Notes under the pieces: model-generated
Told to the model about the DNA's origin: nothing
Database searches by the model: none
Seen by the model: only the letters and a program-made list of their open reading frames with translations
Shown here: positions 54,511-63,348 of the stretch, in pieces
Position numbering within the stretch: position 1 is the stretch's first letter
Layout: each line of letters begins with the position of its first letter
DNA from: Prevotella sp. UBA6994
GTDB taxonomy: Bacteria; Bacteroidota; Bacteroidia; Bacteroidales; Bacteroidaceae
Assembly (NCBI GenBank): GCA_002449845.1
Contig: DJXW01000009.1
Coordinates: 57,962 to 121,961, forward strand
Reading direction: 5' to 3'
DNA: 64,000 nt
Position numbers and translations under genes: made by a program

Positions 54511-57071
54511 ATAGGTTAAGACTCGCATATCTTCTTGTCTTGTTGGTATGTGGCTTAACGCTACACGCCCAGCAGATTTCGGGAGATATAGTAGATGCAG
54601 AAACGGGAGAAAGCATTCCCTTTGTAAGCGTGGTTTACAAGGGGCATCATATAACGGCTATATCCGATATAGACGGTCATTATAGTATTGACCGTCACCA
54701 AGGCTGGGATGTTACTTTCAGTGCTGTAGGCTATGAGTCACAAACCGTTCACATCAATGCTAATATCAAGAACCGTTTAGACGTTTCGCTCACGCCTGTC
54801 AAACAACAATTGCAAGAGATCACCATCAAGGCTAAAAGGGAAAAATACAGCAGAAAGAACAATCCTGCGGTAGAGTTGATGAAGAAAGTGATTGCCGCCA
54901 AGAAGCGCACAGACTTGGCAAACCATGATTACTACCGTTTCGACAAGTACGAAAAGATAACGCTTGCCGCCAACGACATCACTCCCAGCAAACTGGAACA
55001 GAAACCGTTCTCCAGTACTCCTTGGCTGAAAGATCAGGTGGAGAATTGCGAATACAACCATAAGTTGATTTTGCCTATCAGTATTGACGAAACGGTGTCG
55101 GAAACAGTTTATCGCAAGAATCCTCATTCCAAGAAGACGATTATCAAAGGTCAACAGTCGTCGGGTATTAACGACATTATCCAGACGGGAGATGTGCTGA
55201 ACGTGATTCTCAAAGACGTGTTTACCGATGTTGACTTGTATGATGACCAAATCAGACTCTTCCAATATCCGTTCACGTCGCCTATCGGGAAAGATGCCAT
55301 TGCCTTCTATCGGTTCTACATACAGGATACCGTGAAGGTAGAAAAGGATAGTTGTATTCACTTGCATTTCCTTCCCAACAACCAGCAAGACTTTGGTTTC
55401 AGGGGTGACTTATACATCTTGAAAGATTCTACCTATCATGTTCGCCGATGTGAACTGACACTTCCCAAGCAGACAACCGTCAACTTTGTGGAGAATCTGA
55501 GCATCCAACAGGAATTTGTCCAATTAGACAATGGCGAATGGGTACTGTCACGAGACGACATGATTACGGAGTTAGAGCTTGCCAAATTTATCCAAAAAGC
55601 CATCGTCATTCGCACTACCCGAATGTCTGACTATGCTTTCACCGAGATTCCCAACAAGCTTTTCAAGGGCAAACGTACCGAAATAAGAGAGGCTGACGCT
55701 GGAATGAGAGGTAAGTCGTTCTGGGAACACTATCGGAAGGTGGACCTTACAAAGAGCGAGGACTCGATGGGCAGCTTTGTCAAGAACATTCAAAACATCA
55801 AGGGATTCAAATATATATTGGTGGGATTGAATGCGCTGATAGAAAACTCTATCGAAACGGGAACGCCCAACAAGATTGACATTGCTCCCGTCAACACGCT
55901 GATTACCCGTAACGACATTGACGGATGGAGAACGAGATTGAGTATGCAAACCACGGCAAACCTCAACAAACGGCTCTTTGCTGCAGGTTACTATGCGCAT
56001 GGCTTTGGCAGTCATAAGAACTACTATAGTGCGTCGTTGACGTATTCCTTTATCGACAAGCTATATATGCCCTGGGAATATCCTAAACGCACGTTGAAAC
56101 TGGAGAGTTCATACGACATCAGTTCGCCAAGCGACCGTTACTTGCCTACCGACAAGGATAATTTCTTGGTGGCTTTCAAATGGACAGCCATCGACAAGAT
56201 GATGATTTGCAACAAGCAACAGCTCTCGTATGAATACGAAGCGTATGGTGGACTGAGAACCACGCTGAAATTCAAGACAGAAGAGTATGAGGCTTGCGGA
56301 GCCATGTCTTTCCGCCGTCTCAACGAGCCACGTATAGATTACAATGAGCTGAAGCCTCATCATGAATTCTTACGTACAACGGAACTGTTTGCCGAAATGA
56401 GATACGCTCCCGACGAGACATACATCAACAGCAAGCAAAGGCGAGTGACCATCAACCATGATGCTCCTGCTATCAGCCTCAGTCACACGTTTGGATTCAG
56501 GAACATATTTGGAGGCGATTACAGTTCCAATCTTACGGAGCTCAAGATCTATAAGCGCTTCTGGCTGAACAGCTGGGGAAAAATAGACTGTTTCCTGAAG
56601 GGAGGCATTCAATGGAACCAAGTGCCTTATCCTTTGTTGATTCATCCCGTTGCCAACCAATCGTTTGTCATTGAGGAAGAGATGTTCAACTTGGTCAACA
56701 ACATGGAATTTCTGAACGACCGCTATGCTTCGTTGATGCTTTCATGGGACCTCAACGGCAAATTCTTCAATCGCGTTCCTTTGATTCGCAAACTCAAATG
56801 GCGCGAGTACATTGGCATCAACATACTGTGGGGAGAGCTCACCAACAAGAACAACCCTTACCACCCTGACAACATAGGGAGCAACAAACTCATGCACTTC
56901 CCCAAAGGATGCTATGTGATGGATAATAAGAAACCATACGCAGAATTAGTGGTGGGTATTCACAATATATTCAAACTAATACACGTTGAATATGTAAGAA
57001 GGTTATCGTATCTTAATTTACCAACCAGTGAGAAATGGGGAATCAGGTACATTTTTCGTGTGACATTCTAA
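54507..57071 (+). CDS. DUF5686 outer-membrane protein with carboxypeptidase-regulatory-like domain
   Basis: An 854-residue secreted protein (signal peptide MNRLRLAYLLVLLVCGLTLHAQ). Residues 22-110 form a CarboxypepD_reg-like domain (ISGDIVDAETGESIPFVSVV), followed by the DUF5686 region (YSRKNNPAVELMKKVIAAKK) and a C-terminal half rich in alternating strands that ends RYIFRVTF, as in outer-membrane beta-barrels. The family resembles the receptor-type barrels of Bacteroidetes but lacks a TonB plug I can identify. It could insert or receive lipid delivered by the LolA-like protein, with which its gene overlaps. Confidence 0.8.
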   Translation: MNRLRLAYLLVLLVCGLTLHAQQISGDIVDAETGESIPFVSVVYKGHHITAISDIDGHYSIDRHQGWDVTFSAVGYESQTVHINANIKNRLDVSLTPVKQQLQEITIKAKREKYSRKNNPAVELMKKVIAAKKRTDLANHDYYRFDKYEKITLAANDITPSKLEQKPFSSTPWLKDQVENCEYNHKLILPISIDETVSETVYRKNPHSKKTIIKGQQSSGINDIIQTGDVLNVILKDVFTDVDLYDDQIRLFQYPFTSPIGKDAIAFYRFYIQDTVKVEKDSCIHLHFLPNNQQDFGFRGDLYILKDSTYHVRRCELTLPKQTTVNFVENLSIQQEFVQLDNGEWVLSRDDMITELELAKFIQKAIVIRTTRMSDYAFTEIPNKLFKGKRTEIREADAGMRGKSFWEHYRKVDLTKSEDSMGSFVKNIQNIKGFKYILVGLNALIENSIETGTPNKIDIAPVNTLITRNDIDGWRTRLSMQTTANLNKRLFAAGYYAHGFGSHKNYYSASLTYSFIDKLYMPWEYPKRTLKLESSYDISSPSDRYLPTDKDNFLVAFKWTAIDKMMICNKQQLSYEYEAYGGLRTTLKFKTEEYEACGAMSFRRLNEPRIDYNELKPHHEFLRTTELFAEMRYAPDETYINSKQRRVTINHDAPAISLSHTFGFRNIFGGDYSSNLTELKIYKRFWLNSWGKIDCFLKGGIQWNQVPYPLLIHPVANQSFVIEEEMFNLVNNMEFLNDRYASLMLSWDLNGKFFNRVPLIRKLKWREYIGINILWGELTNKNNPYHPDNIGSNKLMHFPKGCYVMDNKKPYAELVVGIHNIFKLIHVEYVRRLSYLNLPTSEKWGIRYIFRVTF

Positions 57072-57090
57072 CATGTAACAAATAAAGGAA

Positions 57091-58071
57091 ATGAACGACA
57101 AAGTATTTCAATCTTTAAAATCAACAGAAACAGAAGACTGGTTAGACTACCATGTAGTACGACCATTCAGTTATTACTGGGCACGTTTCTTCGCATATTT
57201 TAATATACATCCCAATACGGTTACGATCTTATCCATGATTATTGGAGCTGGAAGTGCCGCATTGTTTGCTCATGGCTGTTTTTATTATGAGGGAACGACG
57301 GGATTAGCATACAATCTCATAGCCATTCTCCTTCTCTGCATCGCCGACATACTTGATTGCACGGACGGACAGTTGGCTCGCATGACTGGAAAGAAAAGTC
57401 GCATGGGACGTATTCTCGACGGTATGGCTGGATTTGTCTGGTTCATCCCCATCTACGTGGCTCTTGTCTATCGGTTTTACCTTCATCACGACTTGGAATT
57501 TGGATGGTTAGGCATTACTGACACACTTGAGAATACGTGGATTGCCACTACCATCGTGTTTATCCTCGCTCTCATTTCGGGTATTGCTGGATTGGCAGGA
57601 CAACAACGCTTAGCTGACTATTACATTCAGGTACATCTCTTTTTCCTGAAGGGGGAAAAGGGAAGTGAACTGGACAATTCTGCCAAGCAAAAGGAACTCT
57701 ACGACCAACTGACATGGAAAGACAACTTCACCGAGAAGTTGTTCCTCTATTCGTATGTGGGTTATACGCAAAAACAAGAAGCCGTCACCCCTAAGTTCCA
57801 GAAAATGCTGGCACAATTGCGAAAGAAATACGGAAGCATTGACAACATTCCCGCAGAAATTCGTGAGGAGATTCATCGCAACTCTCTGTCGTTGATGAAA
57901 TGGAATGGCTTGCTGACATTCAATTTCCGTTCAGCATGGTTGTTCTTGTTCTGCCTTCTCGACATTCCTACCATGAATTTCCTCTTTGAAATCATCGCTA
58001 TGGGATTGCTTTACAAGTATATCAACTATCGACACGAATCCTTCTGCAAGAAAATAACGGATACATTATAA
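57091..58071 (+). CDS. CDP-alcohol phosphotransferase with altered active-site motif
   Basis: A 326-residue membrane enzyme with at least six helices. The CDP-OH-P motif lies at residues 89-114: D89 and D92 (DCTDGQLAR) and D110 (GRILD) are present, but the fourth aspartate, which would be at 114, is G (DGMAGF). The family transfers a phosphoalcohol from a CDP-alcohol to another alcohol, as in phospholipid synthesis. Between helices is a soluble insert of about 80 residues (GEKGSELDNSAKQKELYDQL onwards), which is larger than usual. It sits before a YbhN-like gene, a PLP enzyme and a cytidylyltransferase-like gene, suggesting it uses their CDP product. Confidence 0.8.
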   Translation: MNDKVFQSLKSTETEDWLDYHVVRPFSYYWARFFAYFNIHPNTVTILSMIIGAGSAALFAHGCFYYEGTTGLAYNLIAILLLCIADILDCTDGQLARMTGKKSRMGRILDGMAGFVWFIPIYVALVYRFYLHHDLEFGWLGITDTLENTWIATTIVFILALISGIAGLAGQQRLADYYIQVHLFFLKGEKGSELDNSAKQKELYDQLTWKDNFTEKLFLYSYVGYTQKQEAVTPKFQKMLAQLRKKYGSIDNIPAEIREEIHRNSLSLMKWNGLLTFNFRSAWLFLFCLLDIPTMNFLFEIIAMGLLYKYINYRHESFCKKITDTL

Positions 58072-58082
58072 AACCTAAACGG

Positions 58083-59123
58083 ATGAAGTGGACAAAAAAA
58101 CGACTTAATAATTTATTTTTCCTCTTCGGCGTGGTTGCCGTGGTGGTGATGCTCTTGACATTCGACGTGAGTTTCGTCGAACTATGGCAACATCTTTGCA
58201 AAGCTGGATATTGGCTCATTCCCATCATCGGAGTGTGGGTATTCATCTACGCCATCAACGCATTGGCTTGGCAACAAGTAATCAAGGGCAACACTTCTCC
58301 TGACGAGCACATCAGCTTTTGGCGCATTTACAAACTCACCATCACTGGTTATGCGCTCAACTACGCCACTCCCGTAGGTGGATTGGGCGGAGAGCCATAC
58401 CGCATCATGGAACTGGCAAAAGACATCGACAAGCAACGAGCCACGTCATCGGTCATCCTCTATGCCATGATGCATATATTTGCCCACTTCTGGTTTTGGT
58501 TCACATCCGTGTTTCTCTATCTTGCGCTCGCTGCCGTGGGTGATTTACCTTTCACCTGGTTGACAGCCATCACGCTTGGCCTTGTCATCGTTTTCTGCCT
58601 CATTGCTTTCTACCTCTTCTCTAAGGGCTATAGCAAGGGCTTGGTGGTAAAGGTTATCAAGTGGATAGGAAAAATCCCCGGACTGAAGGGATGGGGACAA
58701 CGTTTCTTGGAGAAACATTCCGAATCGTTGCAGAAAATAGACACACAGATTGCAGCTCTCCATCAACAAGAGAAAGGAGCATTCTACAAGAGCTTGCTGC
58801 TGGAATATCTCTCACGCATCGTGCAAGCTCTTGAAATTCTGTTCATGCTTCTGCTTTTCGGAGTGGATTGCGGTGGAGGCACTACAGGCATCTTGCTCAC
58901 GTTCCTTCACAGCATATTGATTCTCGCATTCACCACCCTCTTCGCCAATCTCATCGGTTTCTTGCCCATGCAATTGGGTGTACAAGAAGGCGGGTTTGTC
59001 ATTTCCATTGCCGCATTGGGATTGTCTGCCGCATTGGGAATCTTCGTCAGCATTATCTGTCGTGTTCGGGAGATCATCTGGATTCTCATCGGACTATTAC
59101 TCATGAAAATAGATCAACAATAA
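58083..59123 (+). CDS. YbhN/UPF0104 (LPG synthase TM-like) membrane protein
   Basis: A 346-residue membrane protein with about eight helices. Typical motifs are YALNYATPVGGLGGEPYRIM and the C-terminal NLIGFLPMQLGVQEGGFVIS, which match the lysylphosphatidylglycerol-synthase transmembrane family (flippase-like domain). Members move or modify lipids, and homologs without the catalytic domain occur in glycolipid and phospholipid pathways. It starts 11 bases after the CDP-alcohol gene, so it may flip the lipid made by it. Confidence 0.85.
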   Translation: MKWTKKRLNNLFFLFGVVAVVVMLLTFDVSFVELWQHLCKAGYWLIPIIGVWVFIYAINALAWQQVIKGNTSPDEHISFWRIYKLTITGYALNYATPVGGLGGEPYRIMELAKDIDKQRATSSVILYAMMHIFAHFWFWFTSVFLYLALAAVGDLPFTWLTAITLGLVIVFCLIAFYLFSKGYSKGLVVKVIKWIGKIPGLKGWGQRFLEKHSESLQKIDTQIAALHQQEKGAFYKSLLLEYLSRIVQALEILFMLLLFGVDCGGGTTGILLTFLHSILILAFTTLFANLIGFLPMQLGVQEGGFVISIAALGLSAALGIFVSIICRVREIIWILIGLLLMKIDQQ

Positions 59124-59135
59124 AATCACATAACT

Positions 59136-60188
59136 ATGAATGAAAAAATGAATTTCCTCGATAGAAACGAGTTTAATTTCGAGCCTTCCAATGAAGTGAA
59201 GGAAGTAATTAAGAATTTCGATTACCGTAAGCTGTGTTTTTACACTCGTATATATGACCAAGGCAAGAAGAGTATTTTCTCTGTGTACCTTTCTGAGTTG
59301 TACGACATCGACGAACATCAGATTATCTTGGGATATGGTGCAGAAGACTTGTTGAAAAAGACTGTGCATTACTTCCTCACCTTAGGTGGTTCCAAGACCA
59401 TGCTGATACCCAAGTTCTCCTGGTGGTATTACAAGTCTATCGCCGACGAGGTACATGGCACAACTCTGCAATATCCTGTATATGAGAACGGCAACACCTT
59501 CACGTATGATTTCGAGGGTATCAAGAAGATGGTAGATGAATTGCAACCCAAGATTCTCTTGGTAGCTTCTCCTAACAACCCTACGGGTAATGCGCTCACT
59601 CCAGCAGAGATGGAGAAGATGGTTGACATGGTTCCGCAATCCACCATCTTGTTGGTAGATGAGGCGTACGCCTCTTTCTTGTCGAGCGATGCCTCTTACG
59701 TAAAGATGCTCATTGAGAAACATCCTAACATCATCATCTGTCGCACCATGTCTAAGTTCTATGGGTTGCCTGGCTTGCGCATGGGATTCGGCTTCATTGG
59801 TCAGGGCGAAGAGATGGAGCACTTTGCCAAGTATGCCAATATGTACTTAGGCTATGACCGTTTGTCTGAAGACATCGCCATTGCAGCCATCAAGAGTGAT
59901 GCCCATTACCGTGAGATTGCTCAAGTGATGCAAGACGCACGTGATATGTACACCAACGAATTGGGAGCATTGCCTGGGTTTAAGGTCTATCAATCTCTTG
60001 CCAACTTCATCCTCGTGAAATATCCCATCGAACTGAAAGAAGCTCTGCAGAAAGAGTTTGCCAACGAGAGCTATAAGGTGAAGTTCATGAACGAGCCAGG
60101 CATAGACACGCACATGCGTATCACATTGGGAAGGGCTGAGCAGAACCGCAAGGTATGTGACATCATCTTAAAGATTGCCAAGTCATGA
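59136..60188 (+). CDS. HisC/CobD-like PLP-dependent enzyme
   Basis: A 350-residue fold-type I PLP enzyme of the histidinol-phosphate aminotransferase group. Motifs: ILVASPNNPTGNALTP, LLVDEAYASFL, and the lysine in CRTMSKFYGLPGLRMGF at K207, followed by THMRITLGRAEQN for the phosphate-binding arginine. The same group includes CobD, which decarboxylates threonine phosphate to aminopropanol phosphate. Its gene overlaps a nucleotidyltransferase by ATGA and stands next to a CDP-alcohol phosphotransferase, so a substrate carrying a phosphate, such as serine or threonine phosphate, is plausible. It is unlikely to be the histidine-pathway HisC because no his genes are near. Confidence 0.82.
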   Translation: MNEKMNFLDRNEFNFEPSNEVKEVIKNFDYRKLCFYTRIYDQGKKSIFSVYLSELYDIDEHQIILGYGAEDLLKKTVHYFLTLGGSKTMLIPKFSWWYYKSIADEVHGTTLQYPVYENGNTFTYDFEGIKKMVDELQPKILLVASPNNPTGNALTPAEMEKMVDMVPQSTILLVDEAYASFLSSDASYVKMLIEKHPNIIICRTMSKFYGLPGLRMGFGFIGQGEEMEHFAKYANMYLGYDRLSEDIAIAAIKSDAHYREIAQVMQDARDMYTNELGALPGFKVYQSLANFILVKYPIELKEALQKEFANESYKVKFMNEPGIDTHMRITLGRAEQNRKVCDIILKIAKS

Positions 60189-60928
60189 TAGGTGTGATTC
60201 TCGCTGCAGGTATGGCTCGCCGCTTACGACCATTGACAGATGACAAGCCAAAATGTTTGTTGAAAGTGGGTGAGCGTACCTTGCTTGAACGTACGGTCAG
60301 TGCCATGCAACAAGCGGGTATCCATGAGTTTGTCGTGGTCACGGGTTATCGTGGGGATATGATTCGCAATTTCTTGGAAGAGTATTCCCAGAAGTCGCCT
60401 CTCCCTACTCCATCGTTTACCTTCCTTCATAATGCCGACTATGAGCACAACAACAACATCTATTCACTATGGATGGCTGGCAAGGTGGTACGTGGTAAGG
60501 AGTTCTTATTGATGGACAGTGACATCTTTTGCGACCCAGCCGCTGTAGTGCGCATAGCCAACGAGTCCGTGTCTGCATTGGCACTAAACCGTCATGAGTT
60601 AGGTGCAGAGGAAATCAAGGTCATCGTGAACGAGAACATGCAAATCAAGGAAATCAACAAGACATGTAGGCCACAAGATGCGTTGGGAGAGTCGGTAGGT
60701 ATCGAGAAGATTACGGCTCCTTTCAGTGAGGCGCTTTACAAGGAATTGGATCAGATGATTATCCAAGAATCACTCATCGACATCTTCTATGAGCGAGCCT
60801 TTGAGCGTCTCATCCCTCAGGGTTTCACCTTCCGTGTGGTAGATACCACCAATTATTTCTCATACGAACTTGATACACCTGAAGATTTTGAAATGGCAAA
60901 AAAATTGATGCCAGAAGAATTGAAATAA
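60185..60928 (+). CDS. Sugar/choline-phosphate-type nucleotidyltransferase (probable cytidylyltransferase)
   Basis: A 247-residue NTP-transferase-fold enzyme. The nucleotide-binding signature is VILAAGMARRLRPLTDDKPK with K23 for the phosphate, HNADYEHNNNIYSLWMAGKV for base binding and LLMDSDIFCDP for the metal aspartates. The layout matches LicC-like CTP:phosphocholine cytidylyltransferases and the CTP-dependent enzyme of inositol-lipid pathways. With the CDP-alcohol phosphotransferase in the same run, it probably makes the CDP-headgroup. It overlaps the PLP-enzyme gene and is the last gene before a terminator. Confidence 0.85.
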   Translation: MIGVILAAGMARRLRPLTDDKPKCLLKVGERTLLERTVSAMQQAGIHEFVVVTGYRGDMIRNFLEEYSQKSPLPTPSFTFLHNADYEHNNNIYSLWMAGKVVRGKEFLLMDSDIFCDPAAVVRIANESVSALALNRHELGAEEIKVIVNENMQIKEINKTCRPQDALGESVGIEKITAPFSEALYKELDQMIIQESLIDIFYERAFERLIPQGFTFRVVDTTNYFSYELDTPEDFEMAKKLMPEELK

Positions 60929-60950
60929 GGGGGTGAACACCCCCTTTTTT
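60929..60950 (+). terminator. Intrinsic terminator of the lipid gene run
   Basis: GGGGGT-GAAC-ACCCCC (60929-60944) is followed by TTTTTT. The stem starts right at the stop codon of the preceding gene, a textbook rho-independent terminator closing the run. Confidence 0.9.
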
Positions 60951-61243
60951 ATGTTTCCACGCACAAACGGTCATTAACACCATACTTCATCGCTTTTTGT
61001 GTTTATTTTATGAGCATAAACAGAAAAGCCAATAGTATCTTGAGAATGATTTGCGATCTTAACTATAAAACTGAGAGTGAAAGACTCCGGACATGCAGTA
61101 AATATTATGCAAATCAGCAAAAATGTGCAAAAAACTAATAATTATTTCATAACTGTCAAAATTTAATGTGGGTTTTCACCCTGATTATATAATCAAAATG
61201 AAAATAATATTTATCTGCATACGTTGTTTTTTGCTAATCGATT
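60951..61243. other. AT-rich gap without visible gene
   Basis: No reading frame, promoter pair or long repeat was found in these 293 bases between a terminator and the end of a convergent gene. Confidence 0.7.
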
Positions 61244-61723
61244 TCATTTTACCTTATTTTGATAATAGTTTTCATCGGGATTTTCGTATGTAATATTCCT
61301 GTCAAATCCACCTTCTTCGTTTCTTTTGGCTATCCATTTATTAAACATTTTTCTGTTACAAATTTCATCCCAGGAATATCTCTTCGCATTCCCCCATTTG
61401 ATTAAGAAAAAAAAGCATGGGGCATTATTGTCGAACAAATAGAGTGAGTCTATACCACATATAGAGTCTGGAAAAATGATCTCTCTACTGACATCGATAC
61501 CATCACATAGGCCAATCCCTGCCGTATTGATATCCTTTTCAGGAAACAAATATCTAGGCCATAATTGATAATCCACACTATCGATATTATCGTAGTGAGA
61601 TGCTACTATAATCAATGTATCATTCGTACAATTCCTAAAATTAACTACAAACTTAGTGTGAATTATCGGTACACAAGATGATAATAAACAAGCAATTACC
61701 AAGGTGTACACTGAAAGATTCAT
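61244..61723 (-). CDS. Small lipoprotein of unknown function
   Basis: A 159-residue protein with a lipoprotein signal (MNLSVYTLVIACLLSSC), so it is anchored in the membrane. The rest contains short beta segments (FVVNFRNCTNDTLIIVASHY) and a basic C-terminal part (KWIAKRNEEGGF). I do not recognise a family. Start 61723 is chosen for the lipobox; an ATG seven codons earlier is possible. It shares the phrase NDTLII/NDTIFF in a like position with the neighbour at 61869, so the two may be distant paralogs. In a degraded island near an Rhs-like fragment, immunity proteins are possible but unproved. Confidence 0.6.
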   Translation of the reverse strand: MNLSVYTLVIACLLSSCVPIIHTKFVVNFRNCTNDTLIIVASHYDNIDSVDYQLWPRYLFPEKDINTAGIGLCDGIDVSREIIFPDSICGIDSLYLFDNNAPCFFFLIKWGNAKRYSWDEICNRKMFNKWIAKRNEEGGFDRNITYENPDENYYQNKVK

Positions 61724-61868
61724 ATTTTTATTTTTTCTGTTCATAAAGTTAACGGCAGCATAAAGCCCCTGTAAAGCTTGACGGGGTAAGGGGATGGTAG
61801 GCAAAAAACATACATTAGCACGTCTATAGTGGATGGGGAATCGTCATGTGGAGCAACAGACAACATAA

Positions 61869-62414
61869 TTAGGCCGCATCACTATTAATTGCGGATTTTA
61901 GGTTCTTTTCTCTTTTTTTATATTTATTCCCATAACGTAATTTAATAACGATTCTCTTCTTGTTGGCTGGACATGGCAAAATATACTTGACAACGTTTTT
62001 TTCGAATAAATTACAAATTGTGGATTGACTGTTTATTACAACAGACCCATCTTTCCTCAATACCTCTAAACCAGACAAGTTTTTCATGACAAATTTTTCG
62101 ATATACTCCCTAATCCACCCCCTTCTCATGAAAGCAGAATCTAACCCCATTAATTCCCTTCTTTTATATTCTGAATTTGTATAATAACGACATTCAAATG
62201 GGCTTCTAAAATCGATACACTTATATGTGTAATCTGACTCAAAAAAAATGGTATCATTTGTGCCATCAAGATATTTAAAGATAACACACTCACTACTATC
62301 TCCATATATTACAATATCTGGTTTCCAAGGTGAAAAACCAAATAGAGATTGAAACCATAATATTAAAAAAGTAAATACTATTAATCTTATTGATAACGAA
62401 TTGTTCATAATCAT
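61869..62414 (-). CDS. Secreted protein of unknown function
   Basis: A 181-residue protein with an N-terminal hydrophobic signal (SLSIRLIVFTFLILWFQSLF). The remainder has beta-like segments (CVIFKYLDGTNDTIFFESDY) and a lysine-rich end (KLRYGNKYKKREKNLKS). No family is recognised. It is upstream of and in the same direction as the lipoprotein gene at 61244 and has a similar AT-rich composition. It might be a partner or paralog of it. Confidence 0.55.
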   Translation of the reverse strand: MIMNNSLSIRLIVFTFLILWFQSLFGFSPWKPDIVIYGDSSECVIFKYLDGTNDTIFFESDYTYKCIDFRSPFECRYYTNSEYKRRELMGLDSAFMRRGWIREYIEKFVMKNLSGLEVLRKDGSVVINSQSTICNLFEKNVVKYILPCPANKKRIVIKLRYGNKYKKREKNLKSAINSDAA

Positions 62415-62448
62415 CTTTCTCCATTTTTATTTAAAAAGTTCTATATTT

Positions 62449-62793
62449 CTAATTATTTTTCTTTATTGACATGAAACCCGAATATTTATCAGCCTCTACA
62501 TCAAAATCTCCTTCAAAATCCCTGCATTCAAGGGCAATGGGTGATTCCCCCATATCATAGTGAAAGCGTCCTTTCAGATAATGTGCCATCATCTTTTCGT
62601 TGGCGTTGCCGTGGCGGTCGAAGTAGCTGACCAAGGAATCTACCGTGGGCAGTCATGCCTCGGTAAACACCGTGTCGGCACGGTTGCACTGGCTCACGTA
62701 GCTGAGCCTTTGGCGCATCGCCTCGTTGTCAACGCAAGAGGCAAGCATCGTAGCCAAAAGAAATACCGATATGATGTGTATGATGTATTTCAT
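62449..62793 (-). pseudogene. Broken TPR lipoprotein gene
   Basis: From ATG 62793 the frame reads a lipoprotein signal (MKYIIHIISVFLLATMLASC) and then MRQRLSYVSQCNRADTVFTE, but a TGA at 62655-62653 stops it at codon 47. The frame then continues VSYFDRHGNANEKMMAHYLK and GRFHYDMGESPIALECRDFE before leaving the expected sequence. The intact Bacteroidetes family is a larger protein with tetratricopeptide repeats and a regulator-like end. Stop codon plus lost 3' part make this a pseudogene. Confidence 0.75.
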
Positions 62794-62860
62794 GTTTGCA
62801 AAGTTACGCAATTATTTGGAAAAAGCAAGGGATGTTAGTAGAAAGAAGTGATATATGCTT

Positions 62861-62940
62861 TGGAGATTGAGAAGATTGAAAATTGAAATTTATAATGCAC
62901 AATGCACAATGCATAATTTATAATTGAAGATTGAAAATTG
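62861..62940. repeat. AT-rich 7-base repeat cluster, second copy
   Basis: Units such as GATTGAA, AATTGAA and CAATGCA recur about ten times, like the cluster at 28372-28495. It marks an intergenic region rather than a gene. Confidence 0.75.
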
Positions 62941-62981
62941 TGTTTGTGGTCGATGTTGTCAATAGCCTTACAGCACGGAAA

Positions 62982-63261
62982 GATGCCGTAGGCATCAGAT
63001 GTTAGTAGCCAGCCATACAGAAACGCCGTTAGGTGTTTCTGTATGGCTGGGAAATGGAATGGGGCGTGAGGGAAAGCCTGCCATAGGTAGGCGATATTGC
63101 TTTTCATGTTCCCTACCTTAAAGGCAGGGCATTCCGTACACGGCATTCTTTTTCCCAGCCATTTACTTTCCCTCGCTATCACGAACAGTGACCGTTGGTT
63201 CGCCGTACCTACTGGGCACGGCTGTATGGCTGACTACCAACATCAAATGCCTAACGGCATT
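62982..63261. repeat. Cluster of hairpin-forming repeats
   Basis: GATGCC-GTA-GGCATC (62982-62996), a 16-base perfect stem CCAGCCATACAGAAAC / GTTTCTGTATGGCTGG (63009-63024 and 63035-63050), and AATGCC-TAAC-GGCATT (63246-63261) lie within 280 bases. The loop GCCGTTAGG of the central hairpin is complementary to CCTAACGGC in the last one. Reading frames across them on both strands are not convincing genes. Confidence 0.65.
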
Positions 63262-63348
63262 TCTCTTCCTCACAACCAATCTATCTTCATGATGTTTTTT
63301 ATTATAAATTTAACCATCTTCCTAATATACCTTCAAGATGAAAAGGTT

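Noticed and set aside
45333..60928. A complete aryl-polyene or carotenoid cluster
   Set aside because: No ammonia lyase, aryl-CoA ligase, thioesterase or acyltransferase of the aryl-polyene type, and no phytoene synthase, was found; only part of the toolkit is present.
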